DNA of 64,000 bases, from contig NZ_JAPYPG010000002.1 of assembly GCF_029937755.1 (NCBI RefSeq), forward strand, positions 1-64,000. Direction: 5' to 3'. The stretch is from Henriciella sp. Lineage in GTDB: Bacteria; Pseudomonadota; Alphaproteobacteria; Caulobacterales; Hyphomonadaceae. A program made the translations under genes and the position numbers. The notes beneath the pieces were generated by a model. It was not told where the DNA came from, made no database searches, and worked only from the letters and a program-made list of their open reading frames with translations. Positions within the stretch are counted from its first letter, which is position 1. Every line of letters starts with the position of its first letter. Positions 1-7,137 of this stretch are shown one piece after another.

Positions 1-111
1 GATAGCCGAAACTGGGTTCCAAGCCGGACTTGACGAAGACGGATACTTCCCACTGACAAGCAGAGGGGTCGGAGGCTGCTCGGCCTGCATGAGCATTATG
101 AGGCCGCTGGC

Positions 112-543
112 TCAGGGGGTGTTCGGGTCGTTCAGCCATTTCCCGAATACGGTCACATCCTGGGCTTCATAACCGAGCGCCCCGTAGAAGGCTTCGGCAT
201 CGGCATTGCCGATGCGGACCATCAACTGGACTTTTCCGACATTCCGGCTTGCGAGCCACAGCTCGGCTTCGGCCATCATTTCGCGGCCATGACCATGACC
301 CTGTCGCTCCGGTTCGACGGCGAGATAGTAGATCCATCCCCGGTGCCCGTCATGCCCGACCATAACTGACGCGATCAGATCATCCTCCCTGTAACCCACC
401 ATCAGCGTCGCTTCGCGGCTACGCACACACAGATCGATATCGGCCGACGGATCGTTCCACGGCCGCGTCAGGGCGCAGCGTTCCCATAGCGCAATCACAG
501 CGTCGCGGTCCTGCTCGCGATAGGTGCGGATGTGTAGGCTCAT
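112..543 (-). CDS. GNAT-family N-acetyltransferase, YpeA-like
   Basis: A 143-residue single-domain GNAT acetyltransferase. The sequence begins MSLHIRTYREQDRDAVIALW and contains LWERCALTRPWNDP, DGHRGWIYYLAVEPERQGHG (the acetyl-CoA pyrophosphate loop, R/Q-x-x-G-x-G type) and a C-terminal AFYGALGYE motif. Overall it resembles the YpeA branch, whose substrate is not settled. The ATG at 543 is chosen because homology starts there; the frame stays open far upstream, but that part is low-complexity and arginine-rich and looks non-coding. It faces away from ardA across a 287-bp spacer. It may be cargo of the element or a neighbouring chromosomal gene. Confidence 0.8.
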   Translation of the reverse strand: MSLHIRTYREQDRDAVIALWERCALTRPWNDPSADIDLCVRSREATLMVGYREDDLIASVMVGHDGHRGWIYYLAVEPERQGHGHGREMMAEAELWLASRNVGKVQLMVRIGNADAEAFYGALGYEAQDVTVFGKWLNDPNTP

Positions 544-670
544 ATAGTCTGTCTTGCGGGATTCGGCTCGGTTGGCGCGTCCCGCGGCCTGCAACCGTCC
601 GCCCGGCGTCCAGGACAGTCCCCCAATCAGACGAAGGTGGGCGGACGACCGGTCTGCCCGGACCCGCCGC

Positions 671-739
671 TTGCGCAAGGCGACGGGGCTGAAGGCGTCT
701 GGAAGTGGTCTCAGCGTCCTACCTTTCCGCCTTGCGCAA
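671..739. repeat. Two copies of the palindrome TTGCGCAA upstream of ardA
   Basis: TTGCGCAA occurs at 671-678 and again at 732-739, 61 bp apart, in the 287-bp space between the divergent acetyltransferase and ardA genes. Nothing else coding-like is convincing here. The pair could be an operator, but the motif is short and no promoter was identified with certainty. Confidence 0.3.
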
Positions 740-830
740 CCGGCTAATGGGTCCGGCCTGCCGGCCTTCTCGCCGCCCACCCCCGCCTGATGCGGGAGGG
801 ACATTTGGGCGGGGAGACGAGACTGACGCC

Positions 831-1394
831 ATGACCACACCGCAACCTTCAGCCCCCCTTGCGGCAGACGCTGCACCCACATCTCCAGACCGGCCCCGTA
901 TCTATGTGGCCTGCCTTGCCGCCTACAATAATGGCTGCCTGCACGGGCGCTGGATCGACGCGACGACACCTGATGAGGTGATGGCCGAGGTTCGCGCCAT
1001 GTTGGTGACGTCGCCGCTGCCGGACGCCGAAGAGTGGGCGATCCATGACTATGAAGGCTTCGAAGGCGCGCAGCTTTCCGAATATGCGAGCTTCGGGACA
1101 GTCTGTAATCTGGCCGATTTTATTGCCGAACATGGCAGGCTCGGCGCGCTGGTCCATCGCCATTTTGGCGACGACCTTGAGCAGGCCGTGGCGGCTTTCG
1201 ACGATTACGCAGGCTGCTTTTCGAGCCGGGCAGACTTCGCCGAAGAACTCCACCGCGACACCGGGACGGAAATCCCCGCAGCCCTCGAATACTATATCGA
1301 CTGGTCAGCGCTCGCCCGCGACATGGAGCTGAATGGCGACATCATGGTGTTCGAGACAGGGTTCGAAGACGTTCACGTTTTCTGGACGCGTTGA
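831..1394 (+). CDS. ardA: Antirestriction protein ArdA
   Basis: A 187-residue acidic protein of the ArdA family, DNA mimics that block type I restriction enzymes and so protect incoming plasmid or ICE DNA. Visible family signatures are the N-terminal IYVACLAAYNNGCLHGRWID block, the central EEWAIHDYEGFEG block, and FIAEHG followed by a long acidic helix-rich C-terminus. The ATG at 831 puts the family start 23 residues before the conserved block; upstream in-frame codons look non-coding. The stop overlaps the region just before the next gene (ATG at 1400), so the two are likely co-transcribed. Function is well known for the family; activity here is inferred. Confidence 0.93.
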   Translation: MTTPQPSAPLAADAAPTSPDRPRIYVACLAAYNNGCLHGRWIDATTPDEVMAEVRAMLVTSPLPDAEEWAIHDYEGFEGAQLSEYASFGTVCNLADFIAEHGRLGALVHRHFGDDLEQAVAAFDDYAGCFSSRADFAEELHRDTGTEIPAALEYYIDWSALARDMELNGDIMVFETGFEDVHVFWTR

Positions 1395-1399
1395 ACGCC

Positions 1400-1873
1400 A
1401 TGACCTTCACCCAGCACTTCAACACCTACGCCTGCGAAGGCGATACGATCAGCTGCGAAGCCGAGGGCTTCACGGTCACGGCCCGGATTGTTGCCGACGA
1501 TTGCCCCGACGCGCCGGACCAGCGGCAGGACGGATTCTGGCCCTCGCTCTACAAGGACGCGCCCGGTTTTATTGGGCCGGGAAACGGATTCCGCCAGCGC
1601 TTCGCCGAGGCGCAGGCCAAGGCCGAAGCCGTGATGGAAGCATGGCGCAAGGGCGAGTGGTTCTATTGCGGGATCGTGCTTTCGGTCGAGCGCGACGGAA
1701 TCGAACTGGATCACCACGCCGCCAGCCTCTGGGGCGTCGAGTGTAATTATCCCGGCACGGACAATTGCTACCTCACCACTGTTGCGAACGAGCTGTTATC
1801 CGAGGCGCTGGACGCAGGCCGCGCCGCTGCGGCCCGGCTTGCTGCGACCGTGACGGGCTGGGCTTCGACATGA
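1400..1873 (+). CDS. Conserved element protein of unknown function
   Basis: A 157-residue soluble protein that I do not recognise beyond its typical place beside ardA in mobile elements. It has a beta-rich N-terminal part (TYACEGDTISCEAEGFTVTA), a central DGFWPSLYKDAPGFIG segment, and a C-terminal part with GVECNYPGTDNCYLT and an alanine-rich helix. No signal peptide or membrane segment is seen. ATG 1400 lies 5 bp after the ardA stop; an in-frame TTG at 1391 overlapping the ardA stop is an alternative. Its stop codon overlaps an ATG at 1870 (ATGA), suggesting translational coupling to the next reading frame. Confidence 0.7.
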   Translation: MTFTQHFNTYACEGDTISCEAEGFTVTARIVADDCPDAPDQRQDGFWPSLYKDAPGFIGPGNGFRQRFAEAQAKAEAVMEAWRKGEWFYCGIVLSVERDGIELDHHAASLWGVECNYPGTDNCYLTTVANELLSEALDAGRAAAARLAATVTGWAST

Positions 1874-2124
1874 GCGTTGCCCGCACCGTCACTGAATTGC
1901 TTGGCCCAAGGCCGCGCATGACGCTCGTCATTGCCGAGGCCCAGGTCGCCGAAATCTGGGTCGAGGGCCGCGCGCCGCTGATCACGATCCGCGATTATGA
2001 CTGGGGCGAGACCGACCCCCAACCAAGCCGGGACGCGGACGGCTTTCCCTTCACCAAGATCAACTGGAGAGGCCCCGCGTGGGCGCTGGGTCTCTCGCTT
2101 TACCCGCCAGAAAAGGAGACCTCC
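1870..2124 (+). other. In-frame N-terminal extension or fused small gene ahead of the parB-like gene
   Basis: An ATG at 1870 overlaps the stop of the preceding gene (ATGA). It opens an 85-codon reading frame (MSVARTVTELLGPRPRMTLV...) that contains no stop and runs straight into the parB-like frame at 2125. The segment has coding character (segments such as AEIWVEGRAPLITIRDYDWG) but does not look like part of a ParB domain. It may be a separate small gene that has lost its stop codon, or a true extension giving a 673-residue product. The strong ribosome binding site before 2125 suggests that the ParB-like protein is also, or mainly, started internally. Confidence 0.5.
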
Positions 2125-3891
2125 ATGGCACAGCCCGACCTCAAACACATCCCGCTCGACGAGCTTCGGATTTCCAAACTCAATATGCGGCATGGGCGCA
2201 AGAAGCCGGACGTATCCGACATTCTGCCGTCCATCCGGGAGAGCGGATTGCGTCAGACTTTGCTCGTTCGCCGCGAAGGCAAATATTATGGCGTCATCGC
2301 CGGACGCCGCCGTTTTTTTGCGCTCAAAGAAATCGCGAAGGAGACAGGCGAGGTGCCGTTCGTTCCATGCGCGATCATGACTGAAAAGGATGCGGCCTCC
2401 GCGATTGCGGCATCTGTCATCGAAAATGTCGGACGCCTGCCTGCGACAGAAATGGAGCAATATGAGGCGTTCAAGCGCCTCAACGATGAAGGCAAGGCGC
2501 TGGAGGATATAGCCAGCTTCTTCGGAGTGACTGAGCTTCTGGTGCGCCGTGTGCTCGCGCTTGCTTCGCTCGACGAACCGATACGGAAACTCTACGCCGA
2601 AGACGAACTGGACCGCGAAACGATCCGCGCGCTTACGCTTGCGACGCCAGAACAGCAGGCCGAATGGCTTCGCCTCTTCCAGAGCGAAACCGAACGCGCC
2701 CCGATGGGCCGGTCGTGCAAGGCATGGATAACGGGCGGGACCACGATCACCACCGACAAGGCCTTGTTCGATCTTGATGCCTATGAAGGACAGGTCACTG
2801 CCGACCTCTTTGGCGAGCATGGCGTCTTTGCGGATGCGGATCAGTTCTGGCAGGCACAATCCGCCACGATTGCCGAGCGGGTCGAGGCCTACAAGGAAGA
2901 CGGCTGGAGCGATGTCATCTGCCTTGAGCGCGGGGCGTATTTCCACCGCTGGGAGTATGTCCAGTGCGCCAAGGAAGATGGCGGAAAGGTCTTCATCGAA
3001 ATCCGCCATGACGGGACGGTCCAGCTCCACGAGGGACAGCTGACCTCCGCCGAGGCCCGTAAGCGGCAACAGGGTTCGAAAGGTGACAGCGACGCCGTTC
3101 CGGCAGCCGTTCGGCCAGAAATGTCCGGCCCGCTTGCGGAATACATCCTGCTTCATCGCCACGCTGCTGCTCAGGCGAGTTTGGCCACATCACCCGCGAT
3201 TGCTCTCCGCTTGATGGTCGCGCATGCGATGGCGGGGAGCGCGCTCTGGGACGTGCGTCCTCACGAGCTTCGCGTCCGGAAAGATGAGACGCAAGCGAGC
3301 GTCGAAGGCTCGGCATCTGTGGCTGCACTCGCCGAAAAGAAGGTTCAGACTGACGCCCTGTTCAAGGCGCTGAACGTCAATCCGGCCCTTCGCCGGAACG
3401 GCGACGACTACCGCGTGTGCGAGCTTTTCTCTGCGCTGCTCGCCATGTCGGATGAAGAAGTCCTGACGGTTCTGGCAAGTGTCATGGCCCGGGCGCTCGA
3501 GGCCGGGAATGGCATTGTCGAAGCCGTCCTGCATGTCTGCGGCACCGACCTTTCGGCGGCGTGGAAGCCCGACGATGTGTTCTTCGATCTCACGAAGGAC
3601 AAGCGCGCCATCAATGCGATGATCGGAGATATTGCGACCCTGTCGCTCGCGGAATCGTGCCGCGCCGAGACGGGCAAGGCGCAGAAACAGGAGCTTGCGA
3701 ACCGGATCAGCGGGGAGGGTTGCGAGGCCAATCCTGACTGGCGACCGGGCTGGATGCAGGTGCCACCGACCCGCCTTGTCGACGGGGCCGGATCACCGCC
3801 CGCCGATGCGTGGACACGGATTGCGAGCCTGTTCGAAGCGGGGGCGGAAAACGCGTCCGATGAGACGCCTGAGCATCAGGACGCTGCCTGA
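2125..3891 (+). CDS. ParB/RepB/Spo0J-family protein of the mobile element
   Basis: A 588-residue protein with an N-terminal ParB/sulfiredoxin-like domain: IPLDELRISKLNMRHG near residues 9-24, SIRESGLRQTLLVRR at 37-50, and the box II equivalent GVIAGRRRFFALKEI at 56-70. A helix-turn-helix follows (LEDIASFFGVTELLVRRVLA, about 117-137). The C-terminal 350 residues are variable and typical of large ParB-like proteins on alphaproteobacterial plasmids and ICEs. The ATG at 2125 is preceded by an AAAAGGAGAC ribosome binding site. No parA partner is adjacent, so a classical partition role is uncertain; gene regulation or element maintenance are alternatives. A strong hairpin terminator follows. Confidence 0.85.
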   Translation: MAQPDLKHIPLDELRISKLNMRHGRKKPDVSDILPSIRESGLRQTLLVRREGKYYGVIAGRRRFFALKEIAKETGEVPFVPCAIMTEKDAASAIAASVIENVGRLPATEMEQYEAFKRLNDEGKALEDIASFFGVTELLVRRVLALASLDEPIRKLYAEDELDRETIRALTLATPEQQAEWLRLFQSETERAPMGRSCKAWITGGTTITTDKALFDLDAYEGQVTADLFGEHGVFADADQFWQAQSATIAERVEAYKEDGWSDVICLERGAYFHRWEYVQCAKEDGGKVFIEIRHDGTVQLHEGQLTSAEARKRQQGSKGDSDAVPAAVRPEMSGPLAEYILLHRHAAAQASLATSPAIALRLMVAHAMAGSALWDVRPHELRVRKDETQASVEGSASVAALAEKKVQTDALFKALNVNPALRRNGDDYRVCELFSALLAMSDEEVLTVLASVMARALEAGNGIVEAVLHVCGTDLSAAWKPDDVFFDLTKDKRAINAMIGDIATLSLAESCRAETGKAQKQELANRISGEGCEANPDWRPGWMQVPPTRLVDGAGSPPADAWTRIASLFEAGAENASDETPEHQDAA

Positions 3892-3921
3892 ATAATCGTC
3901 TCCTGTTCAGCCAGCTTGAGG

Positions 3922-3954
3922 AGCCGCCCGGTGCCTGTCACCGGGCGGCTTTCC
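3922..3954 (+). terminator. Rho-independent-type terminator after the parB-like gene
   Basis: A perfect 12-bp stem (AGCCGCCCGGTG / CACCGGGCGGCT) with a 5-nt loop starts 31 bp after the stop codon and is followed by TTCC and a pyrimidine-rich stretch. The T-tract is short, so termination may be partial. Confidence 0.7.
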
Positions 3955-4022
3955 GCTTTCTGAGGCTGGGGATTGTGGCTCCGATACCTGGGCGACCCAT
4001 GAAAATGCCTTCAAAAAAATCG

Positions 4023-4057
4023 CGCGTCTTGAGGTCTCGATGGACAATCGAGACGCG
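4023..4057. repeat. Nested, mutually exclusive inverted repeats
   Basis: CGCGTCT (4023-4029) can pair with AGACGCG (4051-4057), while GTCTCGAT (4034-4041) can pair with ATCGAGAC (4047-4054). The two pairings share bases 4051-4054, so they compete. The arrangement is typical of operators or transfer origins, but no assignment can be made. Confidence 0.6.
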
Positions 4058-4155
4058 TGTGATGAGGGGTCTGATTTCTTCCCGAAAAGCGTGTCACTGA
4101 CCCCTTGTTTCCGTCTTTGCCTTGAAGACCTGGACGCGGACTGAGCGGCCATGAA

Positions 4156-4228
4156 ACCGCCTGCGGCGAAGAAATTTCCCCGCCGCTTTGCGGCTCCTCG
4201 CGCAGCAAATTTCATCGCCCCAGGCGGT
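4156..4228. repeat. 22-bp imperfect inverted repeat with an inner hairpin
   Basis: The arms 4156-4177 (starting ACCGCCTG, ending GAAATTT) and 4207-4228 (AAATTTC...CAGGCGGT) match at 20 of 22 positions in inverted orientation. The 29-nt spacer itself holds GCCGC-TTT-GCGGC (4182-4194). A transcript or single strand of this region would form a long two-level hairpin. It ends 120 bp before the DUF736 start. Confidence 0.75.
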
Positions 4229-4348
4229 GCTCCGCATGCGCTTCGCCCCTATCGGGTTCTAGCCGCTCAGCCCCCGTCCGGGCGGTCCGGCGTCGACGGG
4301 GACAAGGGGTCCCCGGGAGACACGCCAAGGAAAGAAAAGGAGACCCCT

Positions 4349-4672
4349 ATGGCAAACGCACTCGGATATGTCAGCGAGACCAAGTCCGGCTTTGAAGGCA
4401 CCCTCGCAATGATGAACCTCTCTGCCGCAATCCGCATCGAGAAGAATGCAGAAAAGACCGAAGAAGGACATCCGGACTACCGCATCTATGCCGGTGAAAC
4501 CTCGACCGAAATCGGCGGCGGCTGGATGCGCAAGTCGAAGGCATCGGGACGCGACTATGTCTCGCTGACGCTGGCAGACCCGCAGATCGGACCGCGCCGG
4601 ATTTTCGCAAACCTCGCCCCGGTCAAGGGCAAGAAAGGCCGGCACGTCATTCTCTGGAACGCGCGCGACTAG
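4349..4672 (+). CDS. DUF736-family protein
   Basis: A 107-residue soluble protein of the DUF736 family, found almost only on alphaproteobacterial plasmids and ICEs and still without a known function. Recognisable parts are FEGTLAMMNLSAAIRIEKN, HPDYRIYAGETSTEIGGGWM, and the C-terminal GRHVILWNARD. The ATG at 4349 has an AAAAGGAGAC ribosome binding site identical to that of the parB-like gene. The frame is open upstream, but that part is the structured region and lacks homology. A second, divergent DUF736 gene lies at 11.66 kb behind the trb genes. A terminator follows, so this is probably a single-gene unit. Confidence 0.88.
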   Translation: MANALGYVSETKSGFEGTLAMMNLSAAIRIEKNAEKTEEGHPDYRIYAGETSTEIGGGWMRKSKASGRDYVSLTLADPQIGPRRIFANLAPVKGKKGRHVILWNARD

Positions 4673-4694
4673 GGTAGATCACAGCCTTGCCAAG

Positions 4695-4728
4695 CCGCTC
4701 CGGAGACACCTCCGGAGCGGTCTTCTTT
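4695..4728 (+). terminator. Terminator after the first DUF736 gene
   Basis: A perfect 11-bp stem (CCGCTCCGGAG / CTCCGGAGCGG) with the 4-nt loop ACAC is followed by TCTTCTTT, 22 bp after the stop codon. Confidence 0.85.
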
Positions 4729-4755
4729 CATGCCGAAAGGGTCTGCAACGAAGGT

Positions 4756-4773
4756 GCTGATACGCCTATCAGC
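4756..4773. promoter_or_regulatory. Inverted repeat, possible operator upstream of the HTH-traF-relaxase genes
   Basis: GCTGATA-CGCC-TATCAGC is a perfect 7-bp inverted repeat in the 240-bp gene-free stretch upstream of the HTH gene. Its position fits an operator controlling the transfer genes, but no regulator can be assigned. Confidence 0.35.
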
Positions 4774-4912
4774 GCTGCATTCTAACGTGAGGTTTCTTTG
4801 GGGATTCAAGGGTGTCGCGAGCGTGTGGTGCAAGTTAGACACTCTTAATCTGAGGATGAGTTGGCAGTCTGTCAGGGCTTCGAGTTGCGTAGAGGAAAGG
4901 AGAAGCAACGCT

Positions 4913-5167
4913 ATGACAGAGACAAATAGAAGTGGAGAGGAGCTTCGACCCAAATCAAACCTCCCAACCCCGACCGAATGGATGAACACGGATGAAACCG
5001 CTGACCATCTCGGCCTCAAACCGAAGACCCTGGTCAATATGCGTTCGCTGGGAACAGGCCCGGTTTATCACAAGATCGGCGCCAAGGTCTGGTATCGCGG
5101 CAAGGACATCATCGCTTACACCAATGGACGTAGGTTCATGGGGACAGGCCTTCGCGATGAGTCGTAG
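4913..5167 (+). CDS. Small helix-turn-helix DNA-binding protein (excisionase/AlpA-like)
   Basis: An 84-residue protein. The N-terminal third is polar and unstructured. Residues from about 25 form a winged HTH of the HTH_17/MerR-like type: WMNTDETADHLGLKPKTLVN, then GTGPVYHKIGAKVWYRGKDI, then a short tail. Such proteins act as excisionases or small transcription regulators. ATG 4913 is preceded by AAAGGAGAAG. The last 11 bp overlap the start of the traF-like gene, so both are translated together. In this family of elements, a gene of this type is usually found at the head of the relaxase operon. Whether it regulates transfer or excision is inferred. Confidence 0.8.
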   Translation: MTETNRSGEELRPKSNLPTPTEWMNTDETADHLGLKPKTLVNMRSLGTGPVYHKIGAKVWYRGKDIIAYTNGRRFMGTGLRDES

Positions 5168-5852
5168 AATCGCGTTGTTAGGCATGGGATGCGGGCTAGG
5201 CCTCATGGTCTCCGCCAGCATTATCAACCGGTCCGACTTCATCTGGAACCGGACGGAAAGCATGCCCAAGGGCCTTTACTTTGTTGACCGGTCGGCGCGA
5301 ATTTCGACAGGCGATCTGGTAGCGTTTGCGCCCTCGGATGAGGTTCGACATTGGCTGAACGATGAGGGAATTGTTGGCTCCGACTGGCCCTTGTTGAAGC
5401 ATGTTGCGGGCCTATCCGGTGACGAGATTTGCAGATGCGATACGCAGGTCTCCATCAACGGGATCACATCTGTTGATGCGCTCAAAGTAACCGAGTCCGG
5501 CAGCGCCCTTCCCGTCTGGCAGGGCTGTCAGACCCTCAAAGCCGGCGACGTTTTCCTGCTCAACTCTCATCCCCTGTCAGTCGATGGACGATACTTCGGC
5601 GTTCAGGACGGCGCGCGCATCATTGGCGTCGCCAGGTCCATATGGACTTATGGCAACCGGTCGGCTGAGGATCAGGCGACCGTCAAAGCGATAGATAGCG
5701 GGACGGGAATGGCTTCTGTGTCCCGGAGGGCAAGATTAAGGGAGTGTCACCCGGCGACACTTAACCCATTGTCTGCACATCCTTTTTTGTGTGACCCGGC
5801 GCCGGAAGACGGGTGCACGGATTTGCAATCCGCAGTGCGCTTGGAGCCGTGA
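5157..5852 (+). CDS. traF: TraF-like conjugation protease, S26 signal peptidase family
   Basis: A 231-residue S26-family serine peptidase. The N-terminal membrane segment (RRIALLGMGCGLGLMVSA) is followed by the catalytic Ser35 in ESMPKGLY and the general-base Lys81 in PLLKHVAGLSGDEI. The later NSHPLSVDGRYFG motif is also typical. In RP4-type systems TraF cyclises and matures the TrbC pilin. Here trbC itself is missing from the locus, so the protease may have lost its substrate. The ATG overlaps the preceding HTH gene by 11 bp, and the TGA overlaps the GTG start of the relaxase gene. The last 40 residues or so are not conserved-looking. Confidence 0.88.
   Translation: MSRRIALLGMGCGLGLMVSASIINRSDFIWNRTESMPKGLYFVDRSARISTGDLVAFAPSDEVRHWLNDEGIVGSDWPLLKHVAGLSGDEICRCDTQVSINGITSVDALKVTESGSALPVWQGCQTLKAGDVFLLNSHPLSVDGRYFGVQDGARIIGVARSIWTYGNRSAEDQATVKAIDSGTGMASVSRRARLRECHPATLNPLSAHPFLCDPAPEDGCTDLQSAVRLEP
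5743..5761. repeat. Inverted repeat near the traF/relaxase junction
   Basis: AGTGTC-ACCCGGC-GACACT is a perfect 6-bp inverted repeat. A related sequence (GTGTGACCCGGCGCC) recurs about 45 bp downstream. It lies inside the poorly conserved 3' end of traF, about 90 bp before the relaxase start. A role in transfer initiation is possible but unsupported. Confidence 0.3.
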
Positions 5853-6922
5853 GCGACGATTTCGACTTCGTTCCTCGACTCGGGAAGATCAGGTCGCTGG
5901 GCAAGGCAAAGACCCAGCTGAAGCGGCTGAAACGTGTCGTCGCGAAGGGGCGGCTTGGAACGCGCGGCCGGCAGTCTCTGGCACCGGGAGCGGTGCGTCA
6001 TGCAGGGCGTGGAAAAATACAGGCCGCCCTTGCTCGCCATTGGTCAAACCAGCGGGCCCGGCGCGTAATCGTGAAGGTGTATATTGCGCGGGCGGGTCCA
6101 ACCGGCATGGCGGGCTTTGCAAAGCATGTCGCCTACATCCGCCGAGAAGGTGCCGGGCGCGAGGGCGAGCGCGGAAAGCTCTATGACCGGAGTGTCGATG
6201 AGGTCGATGCAAAAGCGTTCAACGAACGGGCCGACGAGGACAGGCGGCAATTCCGGCTGATCGTCTCTCCCGAAGACGCCGAGCAGATGAAGGATCTGAC
6301 ACAGTTCACGCGGGAGTTCATGAGCCAGGTCGAGAAGGATCTCGGCCGCCGCCTCGACTGGGTTGCCGCCAATCATCACGACACGGCCCAACCTCATGTG
6401 CATATTGTCATCAGGGGTGGCAATACCCGGAATGGCGAGCTGCTGATTGACCGCAAATACATCACGCAGGGATTTCGGGCGCGGGCGCAGGAGCTGGTGA
6501 CGCGCGAGCTAGGACAGCGGCGGCTGCGGGAAATGGCAGCTGCGAGGTCGAACGAAGCCGAACGTGAGGCGCTCACGGCGATCGATCATGACATTGCGCG
6601 TTCGTTGAGTGATGGACGTTACGCGCCGCAGAGTGAACTTGGCGGATTGTCGAGGTTCGATGGCGCGGTCGTTAATCGCCGTCTTCGGTTTCTTCGGACA
6701 CTCGAACTTGCGGCACGGCAGGAGGACGGTCACTGGGCGATGCAGGAAGGTTGGCAGGAGACGCTTCGGGCTCTTGGCAGGCGTGGGGACATCATTCGGT
6801 CACTTTCCAACATTCAGGGCCGGAAGATCGATACGGCGCGTCTGCATGCCCTGCCCACAAGCACACGCTGCTCATGGTCGCCGAGACGGTGCGCGATAAT
6901 GAACGCGACGCCGACGCGCTGA
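5849..6922 (+). pseudogene. Truncated VirD2/TraI-type relaxase (C-terminal DUF3363 part lost)
   Basis: The 357-residue reading frame starts at a GTG overlapping the traF stop (GTGA). It opens with DDFDFVPRLGKIRS, the usual start of relaxases with a C-terminal DUF3363 domain. The nuclease part is intact: KHVAYIRREG near residue 95 with a candidate catalytic Tyr, and the metal-binding HHDTAQPHVHIVIRGG (His176, 177, 183 and 185). Family members are usually over 550 residues. Here similarity ends near residue 325, just after LRALGRRGDIIRSL, and the frame finishes in about 30 unrelated residues out of frame with a trbJ remnant. The nickase domain could still fold, but the gene is judged truncated by a deletion. 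Confidence 0.85.
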
Positions 6923-7131
6923 CCAGTCTTGTCGAAGAAAGCCAGGCCGCCGCCGGCAATCTCCAGGTCCTGCAGGCCGGCAACCAGATCGAGGCCATGT
7001 CGGCCCAGCAGCTGATGCAGATGGAAGCCATGATGGCGGCGCATTACCGCGCCGAAGCGCTCGACCGGGCGCGCGAGCTTGAAGAAGCCGAGCGCGGCCG
7101 CGCGCGCCTGCAAAGCTTTTTCGGGAACTAG
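6874..7131 (+). pseudogene. trbJ: C-terminal remnant of trbJ
   Basis: About 85 codons from MVAETVRDNERDADALTSL to the ending ARLQSFFGN match the C-terminal helical part of the TrbJ/VirB5-type transfer protein, including the Q/M-rich AMSAQQLMQMEAMMAAHYR stretch. The signal peptide and N-terminal two thirds are absent. The remnant starts inside the end of the relaxase frame (different frame) with no ribosome binding site, so the full exported protein cannot be made. The stop lies 6 bp before trbL, the usual trbJ-trbL order. Confidence 0.85.
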
Positions 7132-7137
7132 ACCGCC

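Larger units (their letters stand above)
3955..4348. other. Gene-free, highly structured region between the parB-like and DUF736 genes
   Basis: About 390 bp with no convincing gene. It contains several inverted repeats: CGCGTCT/AGACGCG with nested GTCTCGAT/ATCGAGAC (4023-4057), AGGGGTC/GACCCCT (4065-4071 and 4099-4105), a 22-bp imperfect inverted repeat (4156-4228), and GGGGAC/GTCCCC (4298-4314). Such density suggests a cis-acting function (oriT, partition site or leader structure). Which one cannot be told from sequence alone. Confidence 0.6.

Noticed and set aside
2-170. Open + strand frame at the left edge that could be the end of a gene
   Set aside because: Its last third is the antisense of the acetyltransferase gene, no family is recognisable, and without upstream sequence it cannot be supported.
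554-790. Arginine/proline-rich + strand reading frame
   Set aside because: Low-complexity product typical of GC-rich non-coding sequence, no homology-like features or ribosome binding site.
1768-3162. Long minus-strand frame of 464 codons
   Set aside because: Antisense of the ParB-like gene; composition follows that gene's third-position bias and the product looks random.
5780-5800. P-type nic site in front of the relaxase
   Set aside because: Only CATCC matches the YATCCTGY-type consensus and the next bases are Ts, so the match is not better than chance.
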